From CAXBES01 sp965367015 (GTDB taxonomy: Bacteria; Bacteroidota; Bacteroidia; Flavobacteriales; Flavobacteriaceae), in NCBI GenBank assembly GCA_965367015.1, contig CBDUGY010000061.1, forward strand, positions 1-16,551: a stretch of DNA of 16,551 nucleotides, in the 5' to 3' direction. The notes beneath the pieces were generated by a model. That model did not search any database and was not told the origin of the DNA. It was given only the letters and a program-made list of their open reading frames with translations. Below are positions 7,201-13,519 of this stretch, piece after piece (positions within the stretch are counted from its first letter, which is position 1; the number at the start of each line of letters is the position of its first letter). The translations under genes were made by a program, and so were the position numbers.

Positions 7201-7785
7201 ATGAAGCAAAGCACGAAAACAGATGCGGTACTAGTTAGCGCATACATGAATGGCAACGAAACAGCTCTTTGTGAACTTATAACTCGCCACAAGCAAAGAA
7301 TTTACAGCTTTATCTATTCTAAAGTATTTGATCGGGACGTATCTGAAGATATATTCCAGGATACCTTTATTAAAGTAATAAGAACTTTAAAAAGAGGAGC
7401 CTACAATGAAGAAGGGAAATTTCTTCCATGGGTAATGCGTATAGCACATAATCTTGTTATCGATCATTTCAGAAAGAATAACCGTATGCCAAAATTTGAA
7501 AATAGCGGCGACTTTAATATTTTTTCCGTACTATCCGATTCTTCTCTGAATGCAGAAAAGACGATGATCAAAGGACAGGTTGAAAGTGATGTAAGACGTC
7601 TTATTCAGGAGTTACCTGATGACCAGAAAGAAGTTCTTATGATGCGTATTTACAAGGATATGAGCTTTAAAGAGATAAGTGAGCAAACAGGAGTGAGTAT
7701 TAATACTGCGCTGGGAAGAATGCGGTATGCTTTAATAAATTTGCGTAAAGTAATTGATAAACATAATATTATATTGACGAATTGA
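7201..7785 (+). CDS. RNA polymerase sigma factor, ECF-type (sigma-70 family)
   Basis: This 194-residue protein has the two-domain layout of extracytoplasmic-function sigma factors. Region 2, which binds core RNAP and the -10 element, covers about residues 24-94 and includes the DIFQDTFIKVIRTL helix and the FLPWVMRIAHNLVIDHFRK stretch. Region 4, which reads the -35 element, covers about 130-184 and includes LPDDQKEVLMMRIYKDMSFK and the helix-turn-helix EISEQTGVSINTALGRMRYA. No anti-sigma factor with a membrane segment is encoded nearby. The next gene is a 50-residue ORF, so this may be an ECF factor without a classical anti-sigma partner. Such sigma factors are common in Bacteroidota. Target genes cannot be inferred. 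No Shine-Dalgarno sequence precedes the ATG. Confidence 0.92.
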   Translation: MKQSTKTDAVLVSAYMNGNETALCELITRHKQRIYSFIYSKVFDRDVSEDIFQDTFIKVIRTLKRGAYNEEGKFLPWVMRIAHNLVIDHFRKNNRMPKFENSGDFNIFSVLSDSSLNAEKTMIKGQVESDVRRLIQELPDDQKEVLMMRIYKDMSFKEISEQTGVSINTALGRMRYALINLRKVIDKHNIILTN

Positions 7786-7843
7786 TACAATAAACTGTTT
7801 TTTGTCCCGTTATTAAAAAAGATTAACCTCAAAATAACGTTCT

Positions 7844-7996
7844 ATGCAAAAAATGTACTCTGAAACCTCACGTACGGAGCCCGTGAAAAAAGACTTGCTC
7901 CCTAAAGATGAAACAATTAGGTTTCTTCTTGATTATTCTAAGGCTTTAAGTGTTATAGATTATAATAAATTGAAGTTTGAAGCACTTCTAAACTAA
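7844..7996 (+). CDS. Small 50-residue protein downstream of the sigma factor, function unknown
   Basis: ATG at 7844 opens a 50-codon frame ending in TAA at 7994-7996. The protein starts MQKMYSETSRTEPVKKDLLP and ends in an amphipathic helical stretch (KDETIRFLLDYSKALSVIDY, then NKLKFEALLN). It has no signal peptide, membrane segment or Cys. It begins 58 nt after the sigma-factor stop and ends just before a strong terminator, so it is probably co-transcribed with the sigma gene. Its well-formed start, clean stop and position between a gene and a terminator support a real CDS. My impression is that similar small ORFs occur at this place in other Flavobacteriaceae, but I could not check. A second in-frame ATG at 7853 is an alternative start. 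Confidence 0.7.
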   Translation: MQKMYSETSRTEPVKKDLLPKDETIRFLLDYSKALSVIDYNKLKFEALLN

Positions 7997-8004
7997 ACTT
8001 TGAA

Positions 8005-8030
8005 CCCTCTATTGTAAAAGCAATAGAGGG
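8005..8030 (+). terminator. Strong intrinsic terminator after the sigma factor and small ORF
   Basis: CCCTCTATTG (8005-8014) and CAATAGAGGG (8021-8030) form a perfect 10-bp stem with a 6-nt loop. Ten T follow at 8031-8040. It closes the plus-strand unit. Confidence 0.95.
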
Positions 8031-8040
8031 TTTTTTTTTT

Positions 8041-8069
8041 GATCTCCAAAGCCTGAGGCATCGGAGATC
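8041..8069 (-). terminator. Hairpin after nth
   Basis: GATCTCC (8041-8047) pairs with GGAGATC (8063-8069), with an inner GCC-TGA-GGC hairpin at 8051-8059. It lies 2 nt after the nth stop codon on the minus strand. On that strand it is followed by A-residues, so it is not a classical terminator there. On the plus strand TTTTATTTT follows, so it could be a back-up terminator for the sigma unit. Confidence 0.45.
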
Positions 8070-8071
8070 TT

Positions 8072-8734
8072 TTATTTTACTCCCTTTTTCTTAAAATATT
8101 CGGCGAGTACTGTTTTTCTTCCAATCGTTTTAGTAATAATATCTTTATCTAAGTTCCAACCTCGGGCCGGGGAATACTGCCTGCCATACCAAATTATCTG
8201 TAAATGGAGATCGTTCCATAATTCTTTCGGAAATAGCCGCTTTGCATCTTTCTCTGTTTGTACTACATTTTTCCCATTACTGAAACCCCATCGGTACATA
8301 AGTCGGTGTATATGCGTATCTACAGGAAACGCCGGAATATTAAATGCCTGAGACATCACCACACTTGCCGTTTTATGTCCTACGGAAGGAAGCGCTTCTA
8401 AAGCTTCAAAATCGGCTGGAACCTTACCGTCGTATTTTTCTATTAAAATTTGAGAAAGACCATGAATACCTTTAGATTTCATTGGAGACAATCCAACGGG
8501 TTTAATGATTTCTCTTATTTCTTCTACCGATAACGTAATCATTTTATAAGGATTATCGGCTATTTCAAATAAGAGCGGTGTAATTTTATTGACCCTAACA
8601 TCGGTACTTTGAGCCGATAAAAGCACGGCGATTAGTAAGGTATATGGATCTTTATGGTCCAAGGGAATAGGAATTTGAGGATATAGTTTATTTAACGTAT
8701 CAATAACAAAATCTACCTTTTCTTGCTTAGTCAT
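8072..8734 (-). CDS. nth: Endonuclease III (base-excision-repair DNA glycosylase/AP lyase), without Fe-S cluster ligands
   Basis: Endonuclease III excises oxidised pyrimidines and nicks AP sites. The 220-residue frame has the HhH-GPD fold: LLSAQSTDVRVNK (38-50), the helix-hairpin-helix ALPSVGHKTASVV (114-126) with catalytic Lys121, and PVDTHIHR (137-144) with catalytic Asp139. These match K120 and D138 of the E. coli enzyme. The four cysteines that bind [4Fe-4S] in E. coli (C187, C194, C197, C203) align without gaps to S188, L195, D198 and I204, and the protein has no cysteine at all. I chose the start MTKQEKVDFV at 8734. The longer frame to 8764 would overlap the bcp leader and adds residues unlike the family. 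It is divergent from bcp with 30 bp between starts. Confidence 0.95.
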   Translation of the reverse strand: MTKQEKVDFVIDTLNKLYPQIPIPLDHKDPYTLLIAVLLSAQSTDVRVNKITPLLFEIADNPYKMITLSVEEIREIIKPVGLSPMKSKGIHGLSQILIEKYDGKVPADFEALEALPSVGHKTASVVMSQAFNIPAFPVDTHIHRLMYRWGFSNGKNVVQTEKDAKRLFPKELWNDLHLQIIWYGRQYSPARGWNLDKDIITKTIGRKTVLAEYFKKKGVK

Positions 8735-8740
8735 TTTCTC

Positions 8741-8758
8741 TACTTTTACACAAAAGTA
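8741..8758. promoter_or_regulatory. Palindromic bidirectional promoter region of nth and bcp
   Basis: TACTTTT (8741-8747), ACAC, AAAAGTA (8752-8758) is a perfect inverted repeat. Read on the minus strand it supplies TACTTTTG (8751-8758), a perfect TAnnTTTG -7 box for nth. On the plus strand TACTTTTA (8741-8748) is a one-mismatch -7 box for bcp. Both would give leaders of only about 10 nt. The palindrome could also be a regulator site. Confidence 0.45.
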
Positions 8759-8764
8759 CAGCAA

Positions 8765-9217
8765 ATGAAAACATTAAAAGCAGGAGATAAAGCTCCAAAT
8801 TTTAAATCTGTAGATCAAGATGGTAATCTTATAGATATGGCAGATTACAGAGGTAAGAAATTAGTCGTATTTTTCTATCCGGCGGCTAATACACCTACAT
8901 GTACAGTTGAAGCATGCAATTTGAACGATAACTATAAAAAATTGCAGCAAGCCGGTTATGAAATAATAGGCGTGAGCGCAGATACTCAGCGTAAACAAAA
9001 GAACTTTTCAGAAAAGTATGGATTTACATATCCACTATTAGCAGATACAGATAAAGAAGTGATCAATGCATTCGGGGTTTGGGGACCTAAAAAATTTATG
9101 GGTAGGGAATATGATGGTATACATCGTATCACTTTTGTTATAGATGAGAAGGGTATGATAGAAAAAGTAATCGATAAAGTGAAAAGTAAAGATCACGCTT
9201 CACAAATACTCAATTAA
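8765..9217 (+). CDS. bcp: Thioredoxin-dependent peroxiredoxin, Bcp/PrxQ type
   Basis: This 150-residue cytoplasmic peroxidase reduces hydrogen peroxide and organic hydroperoxides using thioredoxin. It has the AhpC/TSA fold: N-terminal GDKAPNFKSVDQDGN (7-21), the active-site stretch FFYPAANTPTCTVEAC (36-51) with peroxidatic Cys46 and a second Cys at 51, the PrxQ/Bcp arrangement with two cysteines five residues apart. GVSADTQRKQKNFSEKYGF and YPLLADTDKEV follow, and the C-terminal part contains GIHRITFVID. I chose the ATG at 8765 (MKTLKAGDK). The upstream extension to 8723 runs through the nth start and lacks family similarity. It lies divergent to nth, a functional match, since both counter oxidative damage. 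Its stop shares a TTAA with the stop of the next, convergent gene. Confidence 0.95.
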   Translation: MKTLKAGDKAPNFKSVDQDGNLIDMADYRGKKLVVFFYPAANTPTCTVEACNLNDNYKKLQQAGYEIIGVSADTQRKQKNFSEKYGFTYPLLADTDKEVINAFGVWGPKKFMGREYDGIHRITFVIDEKGMIEKVIDKVKSKDHASQILN

Positions 9218-10671
9218 TTCTTAAGCTCAGCCTTTTTCGAGGATGAACAACTGAATAATGATTTCTCTTTTATTATTTCTGAAACACCCTGAGGCAGCAT
9301 TTCTTCCCATCCTTCTTCACCATCCTCAATTTTGTGAAGGACTTCTCTAGAGAAAATATCCATAATATCAGGATTAAAGTCGGTGATATCAACAACTTTA
9401 CCATTGTATTTAAAGAATTTATACAATTCTTTCATACGAGGGTGAACTTTTAGATTTTCGCTATTGGTGTATTCTCCGGTTGAAGGGTCCTTCATTGGAT
9501 AGAGATAAACTTTTAAATCCTTGAAAAACAACTTTCCGAAGGCCTCTAAAATACCACCACTTAGATGACGGTAGTATTTTTCATCGAAAATATCCACTAA
9601 ATTATTCACTCCCATCGCTAATCCAAGGCGCATTTTGGTGTATCTGGAGAAATATTCGACCAATTTATAATATTCCTGGAAATTCGAGATCATCACCGTA
9701 TGCCCAAGGGAGCACAAAAGTCTCGCTCGATCCATAAAATCTTCTTCATCAATCTCACCTTCGGCACGCAGATTTGAGAGAGTGATCTCAAAAATTACTT
9801 CGGTCCGGTCTTTCTCAACTCTATTTTCATTTAAAAACATCTCATACGATTTCTCGTACATATCGATATTTACCTTCGTAACAGGTCTAAAACTTCCACG
9901 TAACGCTAAAATGTTCTTCTTATAAAGGATTCTAGCCGGTAGAATGTTGTTACCATCTGGCCCGAACATCACGGCGTCGGTCATTCCATTTTTAATAAGT
10001 TGGAGACTCATTAAACGGTTGTCAACCTTGTCGAATTTAGGTCCTGAAAAGTTAATTGTATCAATTTCTATTTTATCCTTATCGATATGATCGTATAAGT
10101 AACGTAGCAATTTACGAGGGGTATCGTATTTGTAATACGCACCATAAATAAGATTTACACCCAGAATCCCGAGTGTAATCTGTTGCAACATCGCGTCATT
10201 TTCATGAAAACGTATATGAAGAGCAATTTCGTTATATCCTTCATCAGGATCAACCTGATAGCGAATTCCTACCCAACCATGACCTTTATATTTCTTAGCG
10301 AAATCAATGGTTGCCACAGTATTTGCATAGGCAAAGAATAGTTTACTTGGATGTTTCTCCCGAATTATCCGCTCTTCAATAAGATCGATTTCATGAGATA
10401 ACATTTTTTTAAGTCGGGATTCGGTAACATAACGTCCATCTTCTTCAATACCGTAGATGGCATCACTAAAGTCCTTGTCGTAAGCCGACATTGTCTTTGC
10501 GATGGTACCGGATGCACCTCCTGCTCTAAAGAAATTCCGAACAGTTTCCTGTCCCGCTCCAATTTCGGCGAAAGTACCATAAATATTTTCGTTCAGATTT
10601 ATCCGTAATGCTTTACTTCGGATGGAAGGAATATCTTCAAATTCTTTATCTCCAGATATATGTTCGGGCAT
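9214..10671 (-). CDS. Conserved protein of unknown function, 485 residues
   Basis: I recognise this as a protein widely conserved in Flavobacteriaceae. From memory, homologs carry inconsistent labels such as 'TonB-dependent receptor' or 'nicotinate-nucleotide adenylyltransferase'. Neither fits: there is no signal peptide, beta-barrel or plug, and no adenylyltransferase HxGH motif. The start MPEHISGDKEF at 10671 is preferred to the longer frame to 10827, which would run into the divergent hydrolase gene and adds an odd Cys/Phe-rich extension. A good -33/-7 promoter lies just upstream. Visible features are a glycine-rich segment near the N-terminus (FRAGGASGTIAKTMSAYDKD), conserved-looking blocks GHGWVGIRYQ, ILGVNLIYGAYYKYD and MTDAVMFGPDGNN, and a C-terminal Ser/Cys/Lys-rich tail. 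It looks soluble and cytoplasmic. The reading frame is intact and its codon use resembles that of its neighbours. Confidence 0.85.
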   Translation of the reverse strand: MPEHISGDKEFEDIPSIRSKALRINLNENIYGTFAEIGAGQETVRNFFRAGGASGTIAKTMSAYDKDFSDAIYGIEEDGRYVTESRLKKMLSHEIDLIEERIIREKHPSKLFFAYANTVATIDFAKKYKGHGWVGIRYQVDPDEGYNEIALHIRFHENDAMLQQITLGILGVNLIYGAYYKYDTPRKLLRYLYDHIDKDKIEIDTINFSGPKFDKVDNRLMSLQLIKNGMTDAVMFGPDGNNILPARILYKKNILALRGSFRPVTKVNIDMYEKSYEMFLNENRVEKDRTEVIFEITLSNLRAEGEIDEEDFMDRARLLCSLGHTVMISNFQEYYKLVEYFSRYTKMRLGLAMGVNNLVDIFDEKYYRHLSGGILEAFGKLFFKDLKVYLYPMKDPSTGEYTNSENLKVHPRMKELYKFFKYNGKVVDITDFNPDIMDIFSREVLHKIEDGEEGWEEMLPQGVSEIIKEKSLFSCSSSKKAELKN

Positions 10672-10698
10672 AGCAACAAGGTATAGTTTACTTACTAA

Positions 10699-10728
10699 CA
10701 AAGGTAGTGAATAGAATAGGCAAACAAA
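10699..10728 (-). promoter_or_regulatory. Promoter (-33/-7) of the 485-residue unknown protein
   Basis: On the minus strand TTTG (10725-10728), an 18-nt spacer and TACCTTTG (10699-10706) match the Bacteroidota consensus TTTG-N17-23-TAnnTTTG exactly. Start of transcription near 10695 gives a leader of about 24 nt to the ATG at 10671. This supports the shorter start. Confidence 0.65.
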
Positions 10729-10739
10729 AAAAATACTGT

Positions 10740-10747
10740 TATTTTTG
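10740..10747 (+). promoter_or_regulatory. -7 box just upstream of the MBL-fold hydrolase
   Basis: TATTTTTG is a perfect TAnnTTTG box ending 5 nt before the ATG at 10753, so the mRNA would be leaderless or nearly so. No -33 TTTG is visible at the usual spacing. Confidence 0.4.
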
Positions 10748-10752
10748 TGCCA

Positions 10753-11529
10753 ATGAAATCTACTCTTAAAGTTACATTTTTGGGAACGGGAACTTCTCAA
10801 GGAATTCCAGTTATTGGTAGCGATCATCCTGTGTGCCTAAGTCCAAATCCGAAGGACAAAAGACTTCGCGTTTCGGTGCTTTTGCAATGGGATAATTATA
10901 CTTATGTAATTGATTGTGGTCCCGATTTTAGACAGCAAATGTTGCGTGAAGGGGTGCGAAAGATCGATGGTATATTGTTAACTCACGAGCACAGCGATCA
11001 CACTGCAGGTATTGACGATATCAGGCCCTTTTATTTTAGAGAAGGGAATGTCCCTTTCTATGCCGAAAAGCATGTGTTTAATTCTTTACATAAGCGCTTC
11101 GGATATATCTTCGAGACTGAAAACAAGTACCCGGGAGCTCCAACTCTTGAGGAGATTGAGATAGATAAGGATACTATTTTTGAGATAGGGGGGAAGCAGG
11201 TTATTCCGGTGCAGGCTTTTCACAATACACTACCGGTTTTAGGATTCAGAATCGATGGCTTTACCTATTTAACTGATGTTAAAACAATGGAGGATGATGA
11301 GGTCGAAAAAATTAAAAATACTGATGTATTAGTAATAAACGCATTACGGGAGACCCCCCATTTGGCGCATTTCAATCTTTCCGAAGCATTGCAGTTTATT
11401 GAAAAAGTGAAACCAAAAAAGGCCTATCTCACGCATATAAGCCATTTAATGGGCTTTCATGATGATGTAGAGGCTAAACTTCCTAAAAACGTACATCTGG
11501 CATACGATACGCTAACTATTAAAGTATAA
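10753..11529 (+). CDS. Metallo-beta-lactamase-fold metal-dependent hydrolase (PhnP-like)
   Basis: The 258-residue protein has the MBL fold with a dinuclear metal site: THEHSDHTAGIDD (77-89) gives H78, H80, D82 and H83. H157 (AFHNT), D175 (YLTDVK) and H228 (AYLTHISHL) are at the other expected ligand positions. The opening FLGTGTSQGIPVIGSDHPVC with C28 resembles the PhnP branch, which cleaves cyclic phosphodiesters. No other phn genes are nearby, so the substrate is open. The start is most likely ATG at 10753 (MKSTLKVTFLGTG). A GTG at 10747 would add only two residues and overlaps the -7 box. It is cytoplasmic, with no signal peptide. It is followed after 2 nt by the next gene, so the two are probably co-transcribed. 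Confidence 0.9.
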   Translation: MKSTLKVTFLGTGTSQGIPVIGSDHPVCLSPNPKDKRLRVSVLLQWDNYTYVIDCGPDFRQQMLREGVRKIDGILLTHEHSDHTAGIDDIRPFYFREGNVPFYAEKHVFNSLHKRFGYIFETENKYPGAPTLEEIEIDKDTIFEIGGKQVIPVQAFHNTLPVLGFRIDGFTYLTDVKTMEDDEVEKIKNTDVLVINALRETPHLAHFNLSEALQFIEKVKPKKAYLTHISHLMGFHDDVEAKLPKNVHLAYDTLTIKV

Positions 11530-11531
11530 TT

Positions 11532-12026
11532 ATGAGAAATAAAATATTTATGTATTTGTTCTTTTTTGCAGTTTTGTTTATCATATTTCAATATATGAAC
11601 GAAAAGAGCATTTTCGAATCACAGGACAAGAAGATCAATTCTTTAACTGAAAAGACTTCAACGTATTCCGACTCCATCGCAGTGATGAACGATAGGGTAG
11701 CAGAACTAAACTATTTTACACTTCAAGGGAATGAAAATGCGATGACCTACCTTGAAGCCTCCGGATATGAAGCGTCTGCAGTTGAGGCTAAAATAACAGA
11801 TGCGATCTACGAATATAACACTGTTAAAGAAGGAAATCCTTTAGTGCCTTTCGATGGTATGGAGGGAACCATGAGAATCAATAAAATTAAATTTTTAAAT
11901 CATAAATGGCTTATAGCCGATTTTACAGATGGTACGTATTGGGGGGAAGTGATACTCTCTTTTAATTTCAACGAAGAGAATAAGCTGGAATTCGACACCT
12001 TAGGTTCGTTGATATATCCGAAATAG
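11532..12026 (+). CDS. Membrane-anchored protein of unknown function, 164 residues
   Basis: One N-terminal hydrophobic segment (about residues 5-21, FMYLFFFAVLFIIFQY) acts as an uncleaved anchor or signal. Residues about 28-60 are polar with heptad-like spacing and probably form a short coiled coil. The rest (62-164) looks like a small mixed alpha/beta domain that would face the periplasm, with IKFLNHKWLIADFTDGTYWG at 119-138. It starts 2 nt after the MBL hydrolase stop and is likely in the same operon. I do not recognise the family. The frame is intact and ends before a convergent gene. Confidence 0.75.
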   Translation: MRNKIFMYLFFFAVLFIIFQYMNEKSIFESQDKKINSLTEKTSTYSDSIAVMNDRVAELNYFTLQGNENAMTYLEASGYEASAVEAKITDAIYEYNTVKEGNPLVPFDGMEGTMRINKIKFLNHKWLIADFTDGTYWGEVILSFNFNEENKLEFDTLGSLIYPK

Positions 12027-12049
12027 CCTAGTTTAGATGATTAAGAGTC

Positions 12050-12072
12050 CTCCGTGTGCATTGGCCCCGGAG
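12050..12072. terminator. Weak hairpin between convergent genes
   Basis: CTCCG (12050-12054) pairs with CGGAG (12068-12072) around a 13-nt loop, in the 76-nt gap between the 164-residue protein and the esterase. There is no good T-run on either strand. It is the only hairpin candidate seen between these convergent genes. Confidence 0.25.
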
Positions 12073-12102
12073 TTGTTAAATATTAGTCAGCAAACTAAAA
12101 AT

Positions 12103-12759
12103 TTATACCTTACCAAGCCATTCCTTGAGCTCATAAAAATTTTGTGGCGCAACACCGTGACCTACCGGAAATTCAGAATAAGTACAATCAATATTAAGAT
12201 TTTGCAGGAAGGGCTTAGTTTTTCGTGCCCATTGAACAGGAATGACCTGATCAACACTTCCATGCGAGCTGTACACATTTAAATGATCGAAATTGTTTTT
12301 TTCGAAACCTTCAAGCAACATATCTTCACTGATATAGCCACTGAGTCCGATAATATTTTTAACCTTCTCCGGATAGCTTAGGCCCACTGCGAAACTCAAA
12401 ATAGTTCCCTGACTGAATCCCAATAGCGTTATATTATTTTTATCTACGCTGTACTTTTCAACCACTTCATCTATACACTTAGAAATGAGCTCCCGTGAAG
12501 CGATAGCTTGCTCGGTATCATTGAATTTTCCTTCACCGGCATCCAAATAGATGTTATACCACGCATTACCATAAGGCTTCATAGGAAGTGGTGCTTTTAA
12601 CGAGATGATGTGATATTTATCCGGTAATTCAGAAGCAAAAGAGAAAAGATCGTTCTCGTCACTTCCATATCCGTGGAGCATTATAATGGCAGGGCTTTTT
12701 TCCGAAGAATTTAGCGGAGCACGATAGTTGTGTTCCAGAAGAAGTTGTTGTTTTTCCAT
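12103..12759 (-). CDS. Alpha/beta-hydrolase esterase (phospholipase/carboxylesterase family)
   Basis: The 218-residue protein has the alpha/beta-hydrolase layout of the Abhydrolase_2 (carboxylesterase/lysophospholipase) group. The oxyanion loop is MLHGYGSDENDLF (27-39). The nucleophile elbow is GFSQG (114-118) with Ser116. The acid is Asp170 in HGSVDQVIP and the histidine is His201 in PVGHGV. So the catalytic triad appears complete. It has no signal peptide and is likely cytoplasmic. The substrate is unknown; small esters are usual for this family. It is preceded by the terminator of the upstream gene and has its own possible -7 box, so it may be transcribed separately. Confidence 0.92.
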   Translation of the reverse strand: MEKQQLLLEHNYRAPLNSSEKSPAIIMLHGYGSDENDLFSFASELPDKYHIISLKAPLPMKPYGNAWYNIYLDAGEGKFNDTEQAIASRELISKCIDEVVEKYSVDKNNITLLGFSQGTILSFAVGLSYPEKVKNIIGLSGYISEDMLLEGFEKNNFDHLNVYSSHGSVDQVIPVQWARKTKPFLQNLNIDCTYSEFPVGHGVAPQNFYELKEWLGKV

Positions 12760-12763
12760 AGGG

Positions 12764-12771
12764 CAAAAATA
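12764..12771 (-). promoter_or_regulatory. -7 box just upstream of the esterase gene
   Basis: The minus strand reads TATTTTTG, a perfect TAnnTTTG, 4 nt before the ATG. It overlaps the T-run of the preceding terminator. No -33 box is seen. If real, the mRNA is leaderless or nearly so. A second identical octamer is at 12803-12810 on the other side of the hairpin. Confidence 0.35.
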
Positions 12772-12801
12772 AAAGATGCCGCTAAAGTAAGCAGCATCTT
12801 T
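12772..12801 (-). terminator. Terminator after the membrane-protein operon
   Basis: AAAGATGC (12772-12779) pairs with GCATCTTT (12794-12801). The stem continues with GCT/AGC (12781-12783 and 12790-12792) after one mismatch, leaving a 6-nt loop. On the minus strand TTTATTTTTG follows. It lies about 20 nt after the stop of the DUF4870-like gene. Confidence 0.75.
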
Positions 12802-12821
12802 GCAAAAATAATTTTAATTTC

Positions 12822-13148
12822 CTAAGCGATACCTTTGAACCAATCCTGAAATTGAGCTCCCAAGGGTACCAATTTCATTTCGCCTTGAACAGCGCCTATA
12901 AAACCTAGTAACCAGTAAACGAAAACTGCAATCTGTACTATCCAGGATATAATGGAAATGCCTAAAAATCCGGCTACGAAATATAAGAGGACACTTACCA
13001 CAAAAATACCCAGCATCTGCCTTATATGAAATGCACCAAATTCAGTTTTATTACTACTGTGCATTACCAGAGCAATGATCCAACCTATAAGTGTAAGATA
13101 AGCAACGATGCCTATTGTTTTTCCGTTGTCTGTTGATGATTCTGTCAT
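12822..13148 (-). CDS. DUF4870-like small membrane protein
   Basis: The 108 residues form three hydrophobic segments (about 11-29, 44-62 and 66-88), with a conserved amphipathic link FGAFHIRQMLG (37-47) between the first two, typical of DUF4870-like (Tic20-like) membrane proteins. Function is unknown. It is a paralog of the gene at 13196-13519: both have K-T-I/A-I-x-A-Y-L-T-x-I-G near the start, an FxxxHI(R/K)xM(L/F)G motif and a C-terminal FQ(D/E)WF. It follows that gene by 47 nt with no terminator between, so it belongs to the same operon, though a weak -7-like TATATTTA lies in the gap. Confidence 0.8.
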   Translation of the reverse strand: MTESSTDNGKTIGIVAYLTLIGWIIALVMHSSNKTEFGAFHIRQMLGIFVVSVLLYFVAGFLGISIISWIVQIAVFVYWLLGFIGAVQGEMKLVPLGAQFQDWFKGIA

Positions 13149-13195
13149 AATTATTTATTTTGGTGAGCGTTAAGGTACCTATAAATATAACCTAA

Positions 13196-13519
13196 CTAAT
13201 TCAAAAAGGTAAACCATTCCTGAAATTTCCTACTTAAAACTGGGATTGCCTCCTTTTTATTCGCCATTGCTCTGAGTAATGAAAACACCCATAATGCAAA
13301 CGAAATTCCCCAAAGAATTTCCCCAAATTGCAGGTTTACATAGGCTTGTGTTAATTGAGAAAGTAACAACAACAGAATGAGTCCGAACATATTCTTAATA
13401 TGCCAAATGGTAAATTCATGTTTTTCGTCGCGATTCATGTAGTATGCAACCAGCAGCCCAATAAAGGTGAGATATGCTATGATTGCTTTTGTTTTTCCGG
13501 GAGGAGCAGTATTCTTCAT
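13196..13519 (-). CDS. DUF4870-like small membrane protein, paralog of the adjacent gene
   Basis: The 107-residue protein has three membrane segments (about 11-27, 44-60 and 67-85), the shared motif FTIWHIKNMFG (36-46) and the C-terminal FQEWFTF. It differs from its neighbour in having a more charged C-terminal loop (ANKKEAIPVLSRK). Its ATG overlaps the dihydroorotase-like gene's stop (ATGA, 13516-13519), so the two are translationally coupled. The function is unknown. A tandem duplication is the simplest origin, though the two copies have diverged widely. Confidence 0.8.
   Translation of the reverse strand: MKNTAPPGKTKAIIAYLTFIGLLVAYYMNRDEKHEFTIWHIKNMFGLILLLLLSQLTQAYVNLQFGEILWGISFALWVFSLLRAMANKKEAIPVLSRKFQEWFTFLN

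Noticed and set aside
7786..7843. Promoter or riboswitch between the sigma gene and the small ORF
   Set aside because: Only a loose GTTATT/AATAAC pairing with a long loop is visible, and no TAnnTTTG box.
9214..10827. 537-residue version of the unknown protein starting at 10827
   Set aside because: The extra N-terminus would overlap the divergent hydrolase gene and its promoter. A consensus promoter lies inside the extension, and the family-like start is MPEHISGDKEF at 10671.
12037..12282. 81-codon plus-strand ORF after the 164-residue protein
   Set aside because: Most of it is antisense to the C-terminal half of the esterase, including the catalytic Asp and His region. It has no family features.
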